Below are positions 25,080 to 38,884 of a stretch of DNA of 64,000 nt, piece after piece. The translations under genes were made by a program, and so were the position numbers. The stretch's first letter is position 1. Every line of letters starts with the position of its first letter. The notes below the pieces were generated by a model, which was given only the letters and a program-made list of their open reading frames with translations, was not told the DNA's origin and did no database searches. This stretch comes from Karstenula rhodostoma CBS 690.94 (lineage: Eukaryota > Ascomycota > Dothideomycetes > Pleosporales > Didymosphaeriaceae), in assembly GCA_010093485.1 (NCBI GenBank), contig MU001496.1:1865666-1929665 (forward strand). The letters run 5' to 3'.

Positions 25080-27700
25080 AATAATAAATATAAAGTTCGC
25101 GTATATAGTTTTATTAATTCTAGTATATTAGTATATAATCTCGTTACCTTATAGCTAGAAAAAGTACTAAGATACTAACTTAATATTAAGTTAATATAGC
25201 TTAAATACCTAATTCCTCTTAAGAGTTTTACTAGTAAGAAGGCTACCTTAGTTAATTACTACTTTTAAGTAGTACTTAATATTAATAGATACTCTATAAC
25301 TATATAGTTTATCCTATATAAAATAGAAGACTATAACCTTATTATAGAATAAAAATTCTTTAAGGATACTAAGATACTAATTAATTATTATAACTAGTAT
25401 TTATTATAGCTAGATAATATACTATTATAGATTATTACTCTATTTATAGTACTATACTACCTACTCCCGCTAGTTAATAAAGAATACTAGTTTAATACTA
25501 ACTAATAGAATACTAACTTTAAAAAAGAGGATATTTAACTTTAATAAGTATAATTACTCTATAGGGAATACTCCCCTATAAAGGAGTTTAAAATTTCTAT
25601 AGAGTCTATAATATTATTTATCTTTCTAGTATAGGCTACCCCCTAGAACTATAGTAATTATTAACTACTTTTAGTAGAGCCTATTCTAGATAAGGACTTT
25701 ATTATAATATACTATATATCTTTAAATAAGAATAGTAATAAAGCTAAACTACTAGAGTTTAGGGATAAGAATTAGTAATTAGCTAAGCCTAGTATTAAGG
25801 ATAATACCCTAGTATATAGATATAGTAATAAGTTACTATATAATAATAAATTATTACTAGAGAAATTAACTACCTCTACTAAGCCTAATCCTATTAGAGA
25901 TTCTAGTAAATAAGCTACTAAGAAACTCTTATAAGAGCTAAGAATTAAACTAAAAAACTACCTAAAGAACTAAGTTATTACTACCTTCTATCCTATAGAG
26001 TGGCTTTAATATAAGGAAGATTTATATAAAATAAATAAAGTATTATCTAATCTAGGGCTACTACCCCTAGAGGAACCCCCTAAGTATTAAATACTAATAA
26101 GGGAATAGCTTTTTAAGGCTAGTATTAATATTTTAACTATCTCTACTATAGTATTTATAGTTAGTATATAAGGTATAGAGATTAGCTCTATTAGTTAATA
26201 TAAATTATTTAAACTTATAGAAGCTAAGTATTATAAAAAGGAAGTTATAGCTAACTCTCTAGAAAAGTTTTAAAAATAGTTACTAGTAGAACTTAAAACT
26301 AAGCTTCTCTATTATAGATAGGTAAGAATAGATATTTCTTACTTTAGTAAATAAGAGGTAAATACTTTACCCCTATAATAAAAAGGTATTAACTATAATA
26401 TTATCCTTACTAAGAATATTAGTATTTTAAAAACCTCTCTACTATATCCTATATCCCTTAATAAGCTAGAATTACTATACCTATATATTTAGGATATAGT
26501 AAAGAAAGGATTTATTTTCTCTAGTAATACTAGCTTTACCTCCCCTATTTTATATATAAAGAAGTCTAGAGGGGGGTAGTATCTTTATATTAATTATAGA
26601 AGGCTTAATAGTATTACTAAAAAGGATATTACTTTTATATTACTATTAGAGAAAACTCTTATATACCTATCTAAGGTACGTGTATTTACTAAACTAGATC
26701 TATAATAAGCCTTTTACTATATATAACTTACTAAACACGCCTTTAACCTTTCTATATTTTAAACTTAATATAGTAACTTTAAGTATAATATTTTTCCTTT
26801 TAGTATAACTAATAGATTAGTATTATTCTAGTACTTTATTAATATAATTCTAGCTAATATAATTAACTTAATTTATATAGTTTATATTAATAATATCCTT
26901 ATTTACTCTAAGAACCCCTTAAAGTATAAGGCTTATATATCTAAAGTTATTAAATAGCTAAAAGAGTACTACCTCTATTATAATATTAAGAAAAGTAAAT
27001 TTACTATTTAAGAAGTTAAATTTCTAGACTTTATTATTACTACTAATAGGATCTATAAGAACCCTAAAAAGGAAACTATAGTATAGGACTAAAAAGAGTC
27101 TACTAGTCTCTATACCCTCTAATTCTTTTTAGAATTCTATAACTACTATTAGATCTACTTTAAAAACTATAGATATATTATTTAACCCCTTACTAAACTA
27201 ACTAAAAAAGGTACCTAGTATAAGTTTAAAAATAAGGAATATACTACTTTTTAAGCTATAAAGGATCTTCTCTACTTAGATAATTTTATTATATAGTACT
27301 CCCCCTACTATAAGATATAGATAGAGACTAATACTAGTAATAATATTATTATAAAAACTATCTTATAAATATAAAATAATAGAATCTAGAAATCTTTTAG
27401 TTTCTATTTATATAAAATAAAACTAATAGAAATAAATTATAATATTTATAATAAAGAAATACTCGCTATTATAGGTAGGTTATATATATAGTATACCTAG
27501 CTTATTAGTCTATAGTTAAAAGAGCTATTTACTATTATTATAGACTATTATATACTTAAATACTTCTCTATAAAGTAAGAACTTATACCCTACTAGACTT
27601 ATTAATTAGAAGTATTATTCTAGTATAACTATATAATTATATTTTACCCTAGATCTATAAATATTATAGCTAATATACTATTATAAAAATAGGAAGAACT
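25080..27700 (+). pseudogene. Chromovirus A1 protease-reverse transcriptase-RNase H relic
   Basis: Protease: 25110-25124 decodes as FIDSG, with Asp now AAT and Gly now AGT. Reverse transcriptase: about 26367 gives LPPRQKGINHDIILTK (LPPHR..DH.I.L block), 26510-26605 gives GFIFSSNTSFTSPIL then IKKSRGG and NYRR, and 26871-26909 gives IYIVYINNILIYS, from VVYIDDILIYS. RNase H: 27321-27345 gives IETNTSNN, from IETDASD. Stops lie at Gln, Trp or Arg positions. The reading frame matches Ty3/gypsy consensus through the whole stretch. Confidence 0.95.
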
Positions 27701-28850
27701 AGTTATATAAAAGGTAAAAGCTAAGTTAGTTTATATAATATACTTCTTCCCCTAATAATAGAATATTACTAATAATAATACTAATAATAAAGATTATAAA
27801 GTAGTAGTATTAGTTANNNNNNNNNNNNNNNNNNNNNNNNNNNNNNNNNNNNNNNNNNNNNNNNNNNNNNNNNNNNNNNNNNNNNNNNNNNNNNNNNNNN
27901 NNNNNNNNNNNNNNNNNNNNNNNNNNNNNNNNNNNNNNNNNNNNNNNNNNNNNNNNNNNNNNNNNNNNNNNNNNNNNNNNNNNNNNNNNNNNNNNNNNNN
28001 NTAGACTAAAAGGGCTTTAATAATATTATAGTTTATATATACTACTTAAGTAAATATATCTTTTTATTACTATACTATAAAATAATTACTATAGAATAGG
28101 CTACCTCCTTTTACTACTAGTATATCTAGAGGATTTTTAGTATCTCTAAATCTATTATATTAGATTAAAGGCTATAATTTACTTCTAATTTTACTAGTAA
28201 ACTATATTACCTTATAGGTATATAGTAGAAACTTATATCTATAGATTATACCTAAATAAATAGCTAAACTAAGATATATAATAAGTATATTAACTAGTAT
28301 CTCTACCTATTTATTAATAAATTTTAGGATAATTAGTTAGATCTACTCCCTTTAATAGACTAGGTATAAGCCTCTTTATCTAATAAATCTACTAGTTTCT
28401 CTCTATATAAAATCGAGTTTAGCTATAAAGCTAAAGTCTTTTAGGACTAAAGAGATAAAATTAGGTTACCTAAGGACTCCTCTAATAATATTAGCTCTAA
28501 GTAAGCCTATAAGTTTATTACTACTTACTTTAAAGCTATTACTTAAGTCTATAACTAGGCCTATTAGAACCTTATTATAGTATAAGACTTAATAGTAAAA
28601 TAAGCTAATAAATACTACTAACTATCTAACTTTATTATTAGTAACTTTATCTATATTACCCTAAAAGGCTTTTTAATATTATATCCCTCTATTAAGCTTA
28701 ATAAGTAAATATATAATTTATACTATATTATAGAAATAAAGGGGTTATCCTATAAGCTTAAATTACTATTATATATAAAAGTTTATCTAGTATTTTATAT
28801 AGACTATTTTTAAAAAGTACCTAATAACCTACTTTCTAAATAATACTAAC
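27701..28850 (+). pseudogene. Chromovirus A1 integrase relic (interrupted by gap)
   Basis: After the gap the + strand decodes as KGFNNIIVYI, then LSKY.FLL, SIISDQRLQFTSNFTSKL, DHTQINSQTK (from HPQTDGQTE) and NKYINQYL, the core of Ty3/gypsy integrase with the second catalytic Asp as GAT and the Glu now AAG. The first catalytic Asp lies in the missing part. Near 28760-28840 it gives YKLKLPPYIKVHLVFHV, the GPY/F-like end of the domain. This enzyme would have joined element DNA to the chromosome. Confidence 0.92.
27817..28001. other. Assembly gap (185 N)
   Basis: The same interval in A2 is 45027-45491, 465 bp. If the copies are collinear, the gap hides about 280 bp more than its stated length. 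It contains the first catalytic Asp region of integrase. Confidence 0.9.
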
Positions 28851-28929
28851 TATAGGAACTACTAACTAAAGTTAATAGTACCCTTAAGTAAAAGGTATTA
28901 CTTATTTATAATAGCTAACTAAGTTAGGG

Positions 28930-29085
28930 AAAACTCTAGTACTAAGTAGTATAGTAAGGCTATAACTTAGATAATATATAATATCTAGTATCTAATTTTA
29001 GGAATACCTTAAAGCTAGTAGGCGACTTTTATAATACTAATCCTTAGGTAGCTAAGCCCCCTAAGCGCCTAGATACTTAAAAAAA
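28930..29085 (+). pseudogene. Chromodomain at end of A1 integrase
   Basis: The + strand decodes as YQVVWQGYNLDNTW, then ASNFRNTLKLVGDFY and PKRL. This corresponds to the YLVKW.GY....TWEP..NL block of chromodomains carried by chromoviruses. The aromatic-cage Trp codons have become TAG or TAA. Chromodomains steer integration to chromatin with particular histone marks, which fits an element living in heterochromatin. The block is also visible in A2 (about 46430-46530) and, reversed, in A3. Confidence 0.88.
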
Positions 29086-29658
29086 AGCTATCCTTAATAA
29101 AATATTTTTAGATAGTAATCCTAAAGATAATATACCTATTAAGGTAGGTAGTTAATAAAGGATTACCTAAAAATAGACTAATTAGTATAGTAGTTTAATC
29201 TAGATAGCTTACTTAATATTTATAAAGTATACTTACCTTATACTTTTTAGTACTATAAAGGATTAAGCTTTATATATTAAATACTTTAAGCTATTAACTA
29301 TAAGTAAGGAATTTAAAGTTTTAAATTAAATCTTAACCTCTCCTTATAGGATTAGAGAACCCTATATAATATATATATAATAGCGTGTAGCTAATTACTT
29401 AGAAAAATTCTAAATAAAGATATTTTTATATAGGAAATTATAGAGCCCTATATAATTATACTAGAATAGAATACTCTAATCTAGTCTATAACTATATAAG
29501 TTTAATAGGAAATTTTTTAAAAGTATAGAGGATATTTTTTTTTATTTTTATTTTTTCTTTTTAGACTAATTTATTCTTTTCTTTCTTTTTATAGATATAG
29601 GTATTTTTATAGTCCTTAGAGACTATTAAGAACCTAAATCGCGCTTAAAGGGGGGTAG

Positions 29659-29904
29659 TATAAGGGTTAATTTAATTTAAGGTTAAATCCCCTTATAGGA
29701 TATTTACCTATTTTTAAGCTTAGACCTTATCTAGTAGCCTATATATAGATTAGTTAATAGATCTTAAATATCTAGTATATAGAGAGCTCCTCTCTAGAAC
29801 TCTCTCTATTTTAGTATTTTAAGTTTAGTCTTAATTTATATAGTTTCTTCTATCTATCTAATTCTAAGAGTATTTACCCTATTTAGCCATATCTTAGCCT
29901 TATA
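29659..29904 (+). repeat. LTR of chromovirus A1 (3' LTR)
   Basis: 246 bp, preceded by the polypurine tract and by a surviving CGCG (29640), followed by the target duplication taact. Confidence 0.95.
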
Positions 29905-29934
29905 TAACTTATAGTTTAGTATATTATCCTATTA

Positions 29935-30100
29935 TTATTATTATTACTATTAATACTATCTATTTATTATTACTATTAATATTACCTATTTATTATTACT
30001 ATTAATATTACCTATTTATTATTATTATTAATATTATCTACCTATTATTACTATTAATATTACCTATTTATTATTATTATTAATATTATCTACTATTTTT
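29935..30100 (+). repeat. 26-bp minisatellite in poly(A) retroposon
   Basis: About six units containing ctattaatattacctattta spaced 26 bp apart (for example 29947, 29973, 29999). Absent from the shared part of copy 1. Confidence 0.85.
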
Positions 30101-30857
30101 TTATATATCCTATAAAACTACTATTATCTATTCTATATTTATTAATTATATAAATTATTCTAACTTAATTATAATTATCTTTACTATAAAGTCTAGTTTC
30201 TTTTAATTCTTAAAAACTATTATAATTAGCTCTTACTATTTATTAGTAAAGTCTCTATTTCTAGTTAACTATTATAAAAATAATTCTAGTAAATTCTAAA
30301 TTAGTAATACTATATATATATATATATATAAGAAACTTATTAATAGACTCTATAATTATATAGTTTATAGTTATAATTTATAATATTTATATACTAGATT
30401 AATTATTATACTAATAGAGGTTAACTTATTAAATAATATATTAGATTTTATAATATATATAGTTAGATATATCTAGATTACTAATAGGTTTACTACTAAT
30501 ATATACTATATTATATTTATTACTAAGAATTAGTTACTTATTATTATTAGCTATTTTAATAAAGTAGGATATAGTATAAATCTTTTTTTATAAAAGTTAG
30601 CCTTTATATATATATATTAGATATTAGTAAATAAAAAATATACTACCCTATTAATATTATATAGTATTATAGTATTATAATATTACTATATTATATAATA
30701 TATATAGATAAGTTAATACTTAGTTAATTAAGTCTAGTATTATAACTATTTTTCTTTCTCTTTTATTATAAATAATACTATCCTTTAGAGTCGTTTAATA
30801 GAACTATATAATACCTCTAGATAATTCCTTATTACTAGATAGTTATAATAGTAACTT

Positions 30858-30890
<33 letters not shown>

Positions 30891-30900
30891 CCTATATAAG
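30891..30900. repeat. 10-bp target duplication of poly(A) retroposon (right)
   Basis: cctatataag, directly after the A run, identical to 21838-21847. Confidence 0.88.
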
Positions 30901-32117
30901 AATAATAAATCTTTACTCTAATATTAATCTTTCTACTATAATAAAAACTAAATAAATTAGTACTTAAATTTCTACTAGTAGTAAGGTATCTAAGTTAAAT
31001 TTTATAAATAAAACTATTTATAAAATATTCCCCCCTAAAAAGTCTAAAAAGAAGAATTATTATAAACTAAATAATAAATTATTATAATTTATTATTATAA
31101 CTTTAAACTAATTATATATAGTTATTATTCTTTATTAGATTAAATAATATTAGAAGTCTACTAAACTCCTTTTTAGAAAACTACTATTTTTAAAACTTAT
31201 ATATAAAATTACTTATTATAATCTTAACTATTTAAATTTCTAATTCTAATTAAGTATTTTTAAAACTTTATAAAAGTCTACTAAAGCCTTTCTAGTTAGA
31301 TATTTAAAAGGTATATAATTTAATTTCTAGTTTTTTATTTATTTTTACTAATTAGAATAAATTATAATATAAATATAATCTATACTAAGTATATTACTAT
31401 TTAAATAAAAAACTCTTAACTTATATAATAATATTATAATAAGTTCTAATATATAGATTTTAATATATAAATAGAATTTTAATTTTAGTTTTAATTTCTA
31501 GATTCTAGTTCTAGTTTTTAGATTTTAGTTCTAGTTTCTAGGTTTTAGTTATAGTTTCTAGGTCTTAGTTATAATAAAAACTTTAATTTTAAGGTTTCTA
31601 GTAAATAAAATTTAGATAGTATTTACTATACTTAAATATAACTTAATATCTATATTTATAATAATTATTTATAATAAACTATATATTTTTAACTCCTAAA
31701 AATATATCTTTTAAAATTCTAGTTAATTAAAATATTTTTTATTCTATTCCTTACTATATTTTTTAATATAAAACTTTATTTATATTTATATTCTAAACTA
31801 TAGAAATTTTATTTAACTATAATAATTAATTATAATAACTTTAGAATATATTTTAGCTTAATAAGACCTATTTTAATACTATTATTTAAAACCTTATCTT
31901 AACCTAGAGTTTATATAATCCCTACCTAACCCCTATTTAAAAAAGTAATTAAAAATCTAAATTAGGGTTAGATTAGAGTTAGGTATATTTATATAAGACT
32001 TTAATTTTAATTTAACCCCTATCTATTTATTACTCTAATATTAATTCTACTAGTAATAAAATACTATTATTAATATTAGAGATATTAAAAATAAAATTTA
32101 ATATAATTATAACTAAG
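30901..32117 (+). repeat. Repeat C, fourth fragment
   Basis: Resumes at the retroposon target site and aligns to the reverse complement of 55703-56847 up to about 32050, where the other arm is cut by a truncated LTR. It contains a 20-bp minisatellite (31484-31573). No family is recognised on either strand. The right end (32113-32117, ctaag) is the target duplication of B2. Confidence 0.82.
31484..31573 (+). repeat. 20-bp minisatellite within repeat C
   Basis: About 4-5 units of agttctagtttctaggtttt. The inverted copy has the matching array at about 56172-56262, so the array predates the duplication of C. Confidence 0.85.
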
Positions 32118-32619
32118 TATTATAAGGGGTTTTTTATATACCTAATTTAGATCTATATTTTAAGAATTATTTAAGAAATAAAATATAATAGAGGTAAATA
32201 CTAAATTAGTTAATAATTCTATATTATAATAGAATATAATATAATAATACTAAGAAAAGACTAAGTATTTATATATAGATAAAGTATTTTAATTTAAGTA
32301 TAAAAGTTAACTATAAAGAATAAAAACTATATAGAATTTTTTTTAAACTATATACTAGTTATTTTAACTTTTATTATTCTAGAATTCCCTAGTCTATTCT
32401 TATAAATTCTATTTTTTTAATAGAAGTACCTATTTTACTTTTACTAAGATTTAGTATTTCTAGAATTTTATATCTTTAATAGAATTATAATTATATAACT
32501 TATAATATAAACTATTCTATAGACTTATATATAAATATCTATTAATTTTATCTCTATTACTAATATTTTATATATAATCTTTTCCTTTCTTCTAATTTAG
32601 TTTTACTATAATTATAATA
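32118..32619 (-). repeat. LTR of gypsy B2 (3' LTR)
   Basis: 502 bp; about 26 bp shorter than the B1 LTRs because of a missing segment near 32300, where the actacttttaaataatattt piece of B1 is absent. Confidence 0.9.
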
Positions 32620-34899
32620 TTATCCCCCTCTTTAGAGTTATTATTCTAATACCCTATTATTACCTTATAATTTACTATTATAGTATAGTCTAGAAATATA
32701 AAAATTTATTTTTTTATATCTCTAGATATAGTATTATATTCTCTTCTAGATTTTCTAAGCCTTTTTAACTATATCTAAGGTACTAAAATAATTATTAATT
32801 AATTATTACTATATTTATACTAATAAGATTTATTATTATAGTCTAATAATATTAATAAAGTATACTTATTATATAGAAAAAAAAATTCTAAAATATTTTA
32901 TAAATATTTTAACTAGAGAATATATTATATATATTACTATCTATATAGAGTATAGTCTTTAGATTCCTAAAAAAAAATAGAAATATATTTAGTTTAAAAA
33001 GTATAAAAAGTATTTTATTCTTTTCTATACTAAAACTAAGGTTATTTATTTAAAAATAGAAATTATAGAAATAAAAAAATAGAAGTAGTTACTTATAATT
33101 TATAATATTTATATACTTAATATATTAGATTATTTAGAAAAGGAGACTTTAAAAAGTATAAATACTAGTATTATTTTTATATTACTATTATATAGACTTT
33201 TAACTAATCTAAACTAGTTATAAATTAATTTTTCTATTATTAATTCTTTTATCTTTTTTAACTTCTTTTCTAATTTTAGATTAGTATTTTTATTAATTAA
33301 TCCTTTTAGAGTTAACTTTTTACTATTAACTAGTAGAAGTTCTTTAGTAGTTTTTTATAATTTATAAGGTTTCCTTTTAATTTCTAAATATTATACTATT
33401 CTAGCTATCTTTTCTACTTAACTAGATATTTTTACTAATCTTTAACTATTTATAAATTCTTAATTACCTTAACTTTATATTTATTATCTTCTAGCTCTAG
33501 CTATATTTTAATTAGAGTATTTAGAGATACTAGTTCTAAAAGTAATTTATAAAAGATAAAATATATTTTTATATCTATTAGTAAAAATAATTTAGTTATA
33601 ACTAGTTTTTTTATTTTTTAAACTTTAAAAGGTTTTATTTATAGATAATCTAGTTTTTTATTTAGTTATTTTATTTTTAGATTTTTTTATAATAGGAAAA
33701 TTTTATTTCTCTTTTTAAGAGTTAGTTTTTTAATTCTTTACTTATTTATATTCTTAGATACTATAAGGACTTTATAGATAATTTTTTTTTATAAAACTTT
33801 ATAAAGTTTTTTTATTTTTTAAGTTTTATTTTTGGCTCTAGTAGAGATACTTTTTATATTTCTTAAATTTTAATAAGTAACTAGTTTATATTTATAATTT
33901 ATATAGTATAGTAAATATTTTATTATATTTAACCTTAAGCTATTATATACTAACTATATAATTAATAGAAGTTCTATCTAGTTATTCTATTATTTATTAA
34001 TATAAAATTATAAATACTATTTAAATATTTAATTTATATATTTTATTTATCTATTAGTCTTAAAATAGAAGTTTATTAAAAACTTTTAATATATTTCTAA
34101 AACTATAGTAAAAGTATTTTAGTATTTTAAAGTAAAAAGTTTATTTCTATTTATAATAAATTTTTTTAGTAGTCTATATTTAGAAAATAGTATATTATTT
34201 ATTTTATAGATAAGTTTCTTAGCTATTAGAAATTTTTTTATAGGTTTAAACTTTATTATCTTTATAAGTTAGTCTACTATTACTATAATAGTATTATATA
34301 TATATTTTATTTCTAGTTATAATAATTTTAGAAGTTTTATAATAAAATCTATTATTATACTCTATTATAGTTATTATATTATTAGTAATAGTTATAGAAG
34401 TTTATAAGGCTTATATTTTTTAGACTTATTTTTTAAATAAACTAAATAGTTACTTATTTCTATTATAACTAATTATTTAAGTTTAGAAATAGTATATATA
34501 TTTATAATATAATATATTATTTCTTTAATATCTAGATATTTTTATTTTCTTAATTTATATAGTTTTCTAATTAGAATAGATATATATCCCTTATTAATAA
34601 TAATTTACTATTAGTAGTTTTATTTAATTTTATTAAAATTATATTTAAAGAGATTATATTTTTTTTTTTAGCTATAATTAAGTTTTTAGTAGTTCTAAAA
34701 GTCTTTTACTTTTAGTTTTATATATTTTAAACTAGCTATTTATACTCTAATATTTAGTTAATTATATTTAAGTATACTATTTTTATATTTATATAGTATA
34801 GTATTATATAGCTTAATCTTATTTTTAGTTAAGTTTAATTATTTACTTAAGATATCTATTATACTATTAAGAGTTCTAAATTAATAGTAAATTATAAAA

Positions 34900-36000
34900 T
34901 TAAAATTTATTAAAAATTCTATTTATTATATTTATTATTAGTTAAGGTTTTTTATTAATATAAAGTTAGTAAAGTTCTAGTAGTTTATTTATACCTCTAT
35001 TTTAAAATAGACTTCTATAAATTATACTTTTTATTATTTAAAAATATTTATTATTACTAGTAGTTTCTTATTATAAATATTATAGTTAAGTTCTACTCCT
35101 AAAAATTTTTATAAATAGTAAAATACTAGTCTTTATTTTCTATTTTTATTTAGTTATAAGAGAATTATTTCTAATATATAATTAAATATATTTATTTTAA
35201 TTCTTACTAGTTTTTATAGGTTAAATATCTATAGAAGTAGGACTATTAAAAATATTACCTATAATTTTCTAAATACTTCTAATAACTTTTTTTAAATTAG
35301 CTATATAATTTTATTATTATTATTTTTTATATAATTTATTAATAGTATAGTAGTTTTAGAATAGTTTCTTATAAACTTTTAATAAAAGTTAGTAAATTCT
35401 AGAAAGAACTAGATATTTTTTACTAATTTAGAAATTAACTATTTCTATATAGTAGTAACCTTCTTTAGATCTATTAATATACTTTCTTTTAAAATAATAA
35501 ATTCTAGATATTCTATTTTAGTAATATAGAACTTATACTTATTTAAATAAAAAAGTAACTAATACTTTTTTATTTTTTTAAATACTTTCTTTATATATTC
35601 TATATATTTCTCTAGTATTTTAGTAGAGTAAATAAGTATATTATTAAAATATATTATATAGAATATATATAAGTATTTATATAGTATTTTATTAATAATT
35701 ATCTAAAATATTATAGGGGTATTTATTAATCTAAATAATATAATCTAGTATTTATAAAGACTATACTTAGTTCTAAATATTATTTTTTATTTATACCCTT
35801 TAGCTATTTATATATAGTAATATCTATTATATATATTAAATTTTATAAACTATTTAGCTTTCTAAAATTAGTCTATAAGCTCTATAATTAAAGATAATAA
35901 ATATTAATTTTTAATTATAGTATTATTTAGCTATTTATAATTTATATAAAATTATAATTTACTATTTTTCTTAGATACCTATAGAATTAGAAAGGCTATA
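34900..36000 (-). pseudogene. Gypsy B2 reverse transcriptase-RNase H relic
   Basis: The active-site block VYFNNILIYS decodes on the - strand at 35628-35660 and the IPKKNSKL block near 35970-35945. It is the counterpart of 14831-15865 in B1 and is closed by stops in the same way. The remaining pol and gag lie on either side in the B1 order (integrase 32620-34900, gag-protease 36000-38884). Confidence 0.88.
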
Positions 36001-38884
36001 GAACTATAACTTTTCTAAATATACTTCTATTCTAAATTTTTTTATAAGTATTTTTATATTTTTTTTTTTTAGTTTACTAATATTAGTTTTAGCTATTCTA
36101 GTTATAGTTTTATACTCTTTTTTAAATATATTTTATAATTTTATTTTTAGTAATTTAGTAGTTCTTTTCTTTTAATTTTTTTAAAGAGTTCTATATACTT
36201 TTTATATTCTAGTAAAATTATTAATAGTTTTTCTATAACTTAGAAATTTAAGTATTATATTTAAATAATTCTTATTCTAGGTTTTTTCTAAAAATTCTAG
36301 TAATTTTAGTAACTAAGATCTCCTTAGTCTATTATTATATAGCCTATTTAGTTAAAATATCTAGAACTTTTAACTTTACTTTTTATAGATATTTTATACT
36401 AGTAATTTATAATATTAATCCTTAGCTATATATTATTTAATTTTTCTAGTTAATATCTAGATTATTTTCTAATAACTAGTTATAGTCTATAATAGTTTCT
36501 AGACTTTTTATATTTATTATAATAAAGTTATATTAGTTTTTATATCCTTTAATATCTACTAGTAATAGTAGTATTTTAAAGTAAAACTAGTCTTTACTAT
36601 ACCTTTAGAAAAATATTCTATTTACTATTTCTAATTAAATAGATTTTACTTTATTCTAATATAGTAAATTATACTTTTTTACTATTTATAGTAAAATTAA
36701 ATATCTAGTAGTACTAAGATCTATTAGTACTTTTATTTAGAATTTTTTAATTATAATTTACTTTTTTATTTAAAGTTCTATAGCCCTATTATTTTTAAAT
36801 ATCTATTAAGTTTTTAGAATATTTTTACTAACTTAGCTTATTATTTAGTAATATTCTAGTTTTTTAATATTATTTATATTTTAATCTATAGTCCTCCTAA
36901 ATATCTATAGTTATTATAGAGGGAGTAATTAGTATAGTATAGTTCTATAGTATACCTTCTTATTAGTTTTAAATAAGCTTCGAAATTTTTAAAATAATTT
37001 TAAATTATATATTTTTAGTATTTCTCTACCCTTATTATTTTTATAATTTCCCTTTTATTAACCTTATCTTAGTACTTTAAGTATTTAGTAATTATATATT
37101 TAAAAAAATATATTATTTTATAATTTTTATTATTTTAGTTATATATAGTAGTTTTCTTTTTACTTAAATACTTTAGATACTATTCTAGATAATTATAGTA
37201 GTACTACTTAATTTTATATATATATTATATTTTATTTTTAGTTAAGTAAATAGTTTTTTTATACTTATAAAGTACTTTTATATCTTCTAAGTTTTTTTTT
37301 ATTAACTAGTAATATATAGTATATTTCTATTTCTAATATTTAGAATAGTTTTCTATATAGTATTATTACTATTCTAGTATATTATAGTTATATAACTATT
37401 ACTCTAATTAGTAAATATAGTATTATACTTCTAAATAGTTTCTTTTTAAAAGTTTTTTATAGTCTAGTTATTTAGGGGCCTTAGCTATACTAGTTTTTTT
37501 TTTTTATAGTATTTATAGCTATTATAGTTATAGTACTATTATTTAATTTTTAAATAATTATTATTAATTTAGATTTACTATATAGATACTAGAATATTTC
37601 TTTATTATTCTTTTACTTAATAATATATTTTATTAGTATTTATATCTATAATTCTAATTTTATAATTATAGACTAGTATAAAATACTTATTACTTTTATA
37701 TACTTAGTATAGATTTTATAGAATTTAGTTTATAATATTTTTTTTATTAGTTATTTTCTAGACTTTCTTTAATAATTTAGAAAAATTAGAGTTATTTTTT
37801 ATATCTTTCTTTTATAGTAGTATAGAGGTTCTAGGCCTTAGTATTACTATAACTATTTATATTATCTAAGTTTATTTATTCTAAAACTTTTTAAAAGGAT
37901 ATTTAGTTTTAAAGTATTTTTTTTTCTCTATAGTTTAGATAAGTTTTATTTTTAAAATATTACTATTAAATATTATTCTACTTTTTTTATTATAGGATTT
38001 ATTTTCTTCTTTTATAGGCCTTATTTTTTATAATTATATCTCTATTATAATTTCTCTATTTATAATATATTTTCTATATATTAGTCCTTAGGCTAAATAC
38101 TAGTTTAGTAGATTTTTTCTTTTCTAGCTATTATTTATATAATTAATATTTAATTTATATTACTAATTTAATTAGTACTTTTAAGTTATTAGACTTTTTA
38201 TAATAAAATAGTTTATTTTTAACTAATTCTTTTAGACTATTATAGTATACTATCTATAGTAAAATATTATTCTAATTAATTTTAGTCTAGAGTTATTAAA
38301 ATATAATAGAGTATTTACTAACTAATCCTATTTATTTAATATATTAAATAAGTTATTTAGTTTATTATTCTTTATCTACCTTACTAAATATAATTTTAAT
38401 TTATTTTTTAAATTCTTTTTAAAATTTAAATACTTTTATAGTTTCTTTATTTTATTAGTTTAACTCTATTTTATATATTAGAAAGTCTTTAATAATAGAA
38501 TATATTTATTCTACTACCCTTTCTATTATATATATTATAGTTACTAAAACTTTAGTCTAGTTATTTCTAAATATATTACTATTATACTTATAGTATAATT
38601 TTATATTTATAAAAAAGATCTTAAGATTATTCTTAATTTCTTTATTATAATTTTTTAGAATTTTAAAATTAACTTATATTAGGTTAGCTATTACTACTAG
38701 GGTTTATATCTACTCTAAAATAGTAATTAGCTAAATTTTAAACTATTCTATTTTCTTAGCTTATATAGCTAAAAGAATAGCTAGATTATTAGCTAGATTT
38801 AAAACTAAGCTTTTACTTAAATCTTCTATACTAGTAGGTATATTTAGTAATACTATATTAATTTAAATTCTTAAATAATTAAAA

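Larger units (their letters stand above)
22050..29904 (+). mobile_element. Ty3/gypsy chromovirus A1
   Basis: Two 246-bp LTRs (22050-22295, 29659-29904) start tataagg and end ccttata, from TGTAAGG...CCTTACA, with an exact 5-bp duplication taact. A polypurine tract (aaaggggggtagt, about 29648-29658) precedes the 3' LTR. Between them lie a leader with a 46-bp minisatellite, Gag, protease, reverse transcriptase, RNase H, integrase and a C-terminal chromodomain, in Ty3/gypsy order. An assembly gap falls in integrase. The element sits inside the poly(A) retroposon. A2 and A3 are further copies. Confidence 0.95.
21848..30890 (+). mobile_element. Poly(A)-tailed retroposon (copy 2), split by chromovirus A1
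   Basis: Without the nested A1 element (22050-29904 plus one 5-bp duplication) about 1.2 kb remain: 21848-22049 and 29910-30890. It ends in about 26 A and is flanked by the 10-bp duplication cctatataag, which together indicate target-primed retroposition. The 3' 560 bases match copy 1 (2548-3207). The 5' part, including a 26-bp minisatellite, is not shared with copy 1. No reverse transcriptase is visible, so this is either a 5'-truncated LINE or a non-autonomous passenger. Confidence 0.82.
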
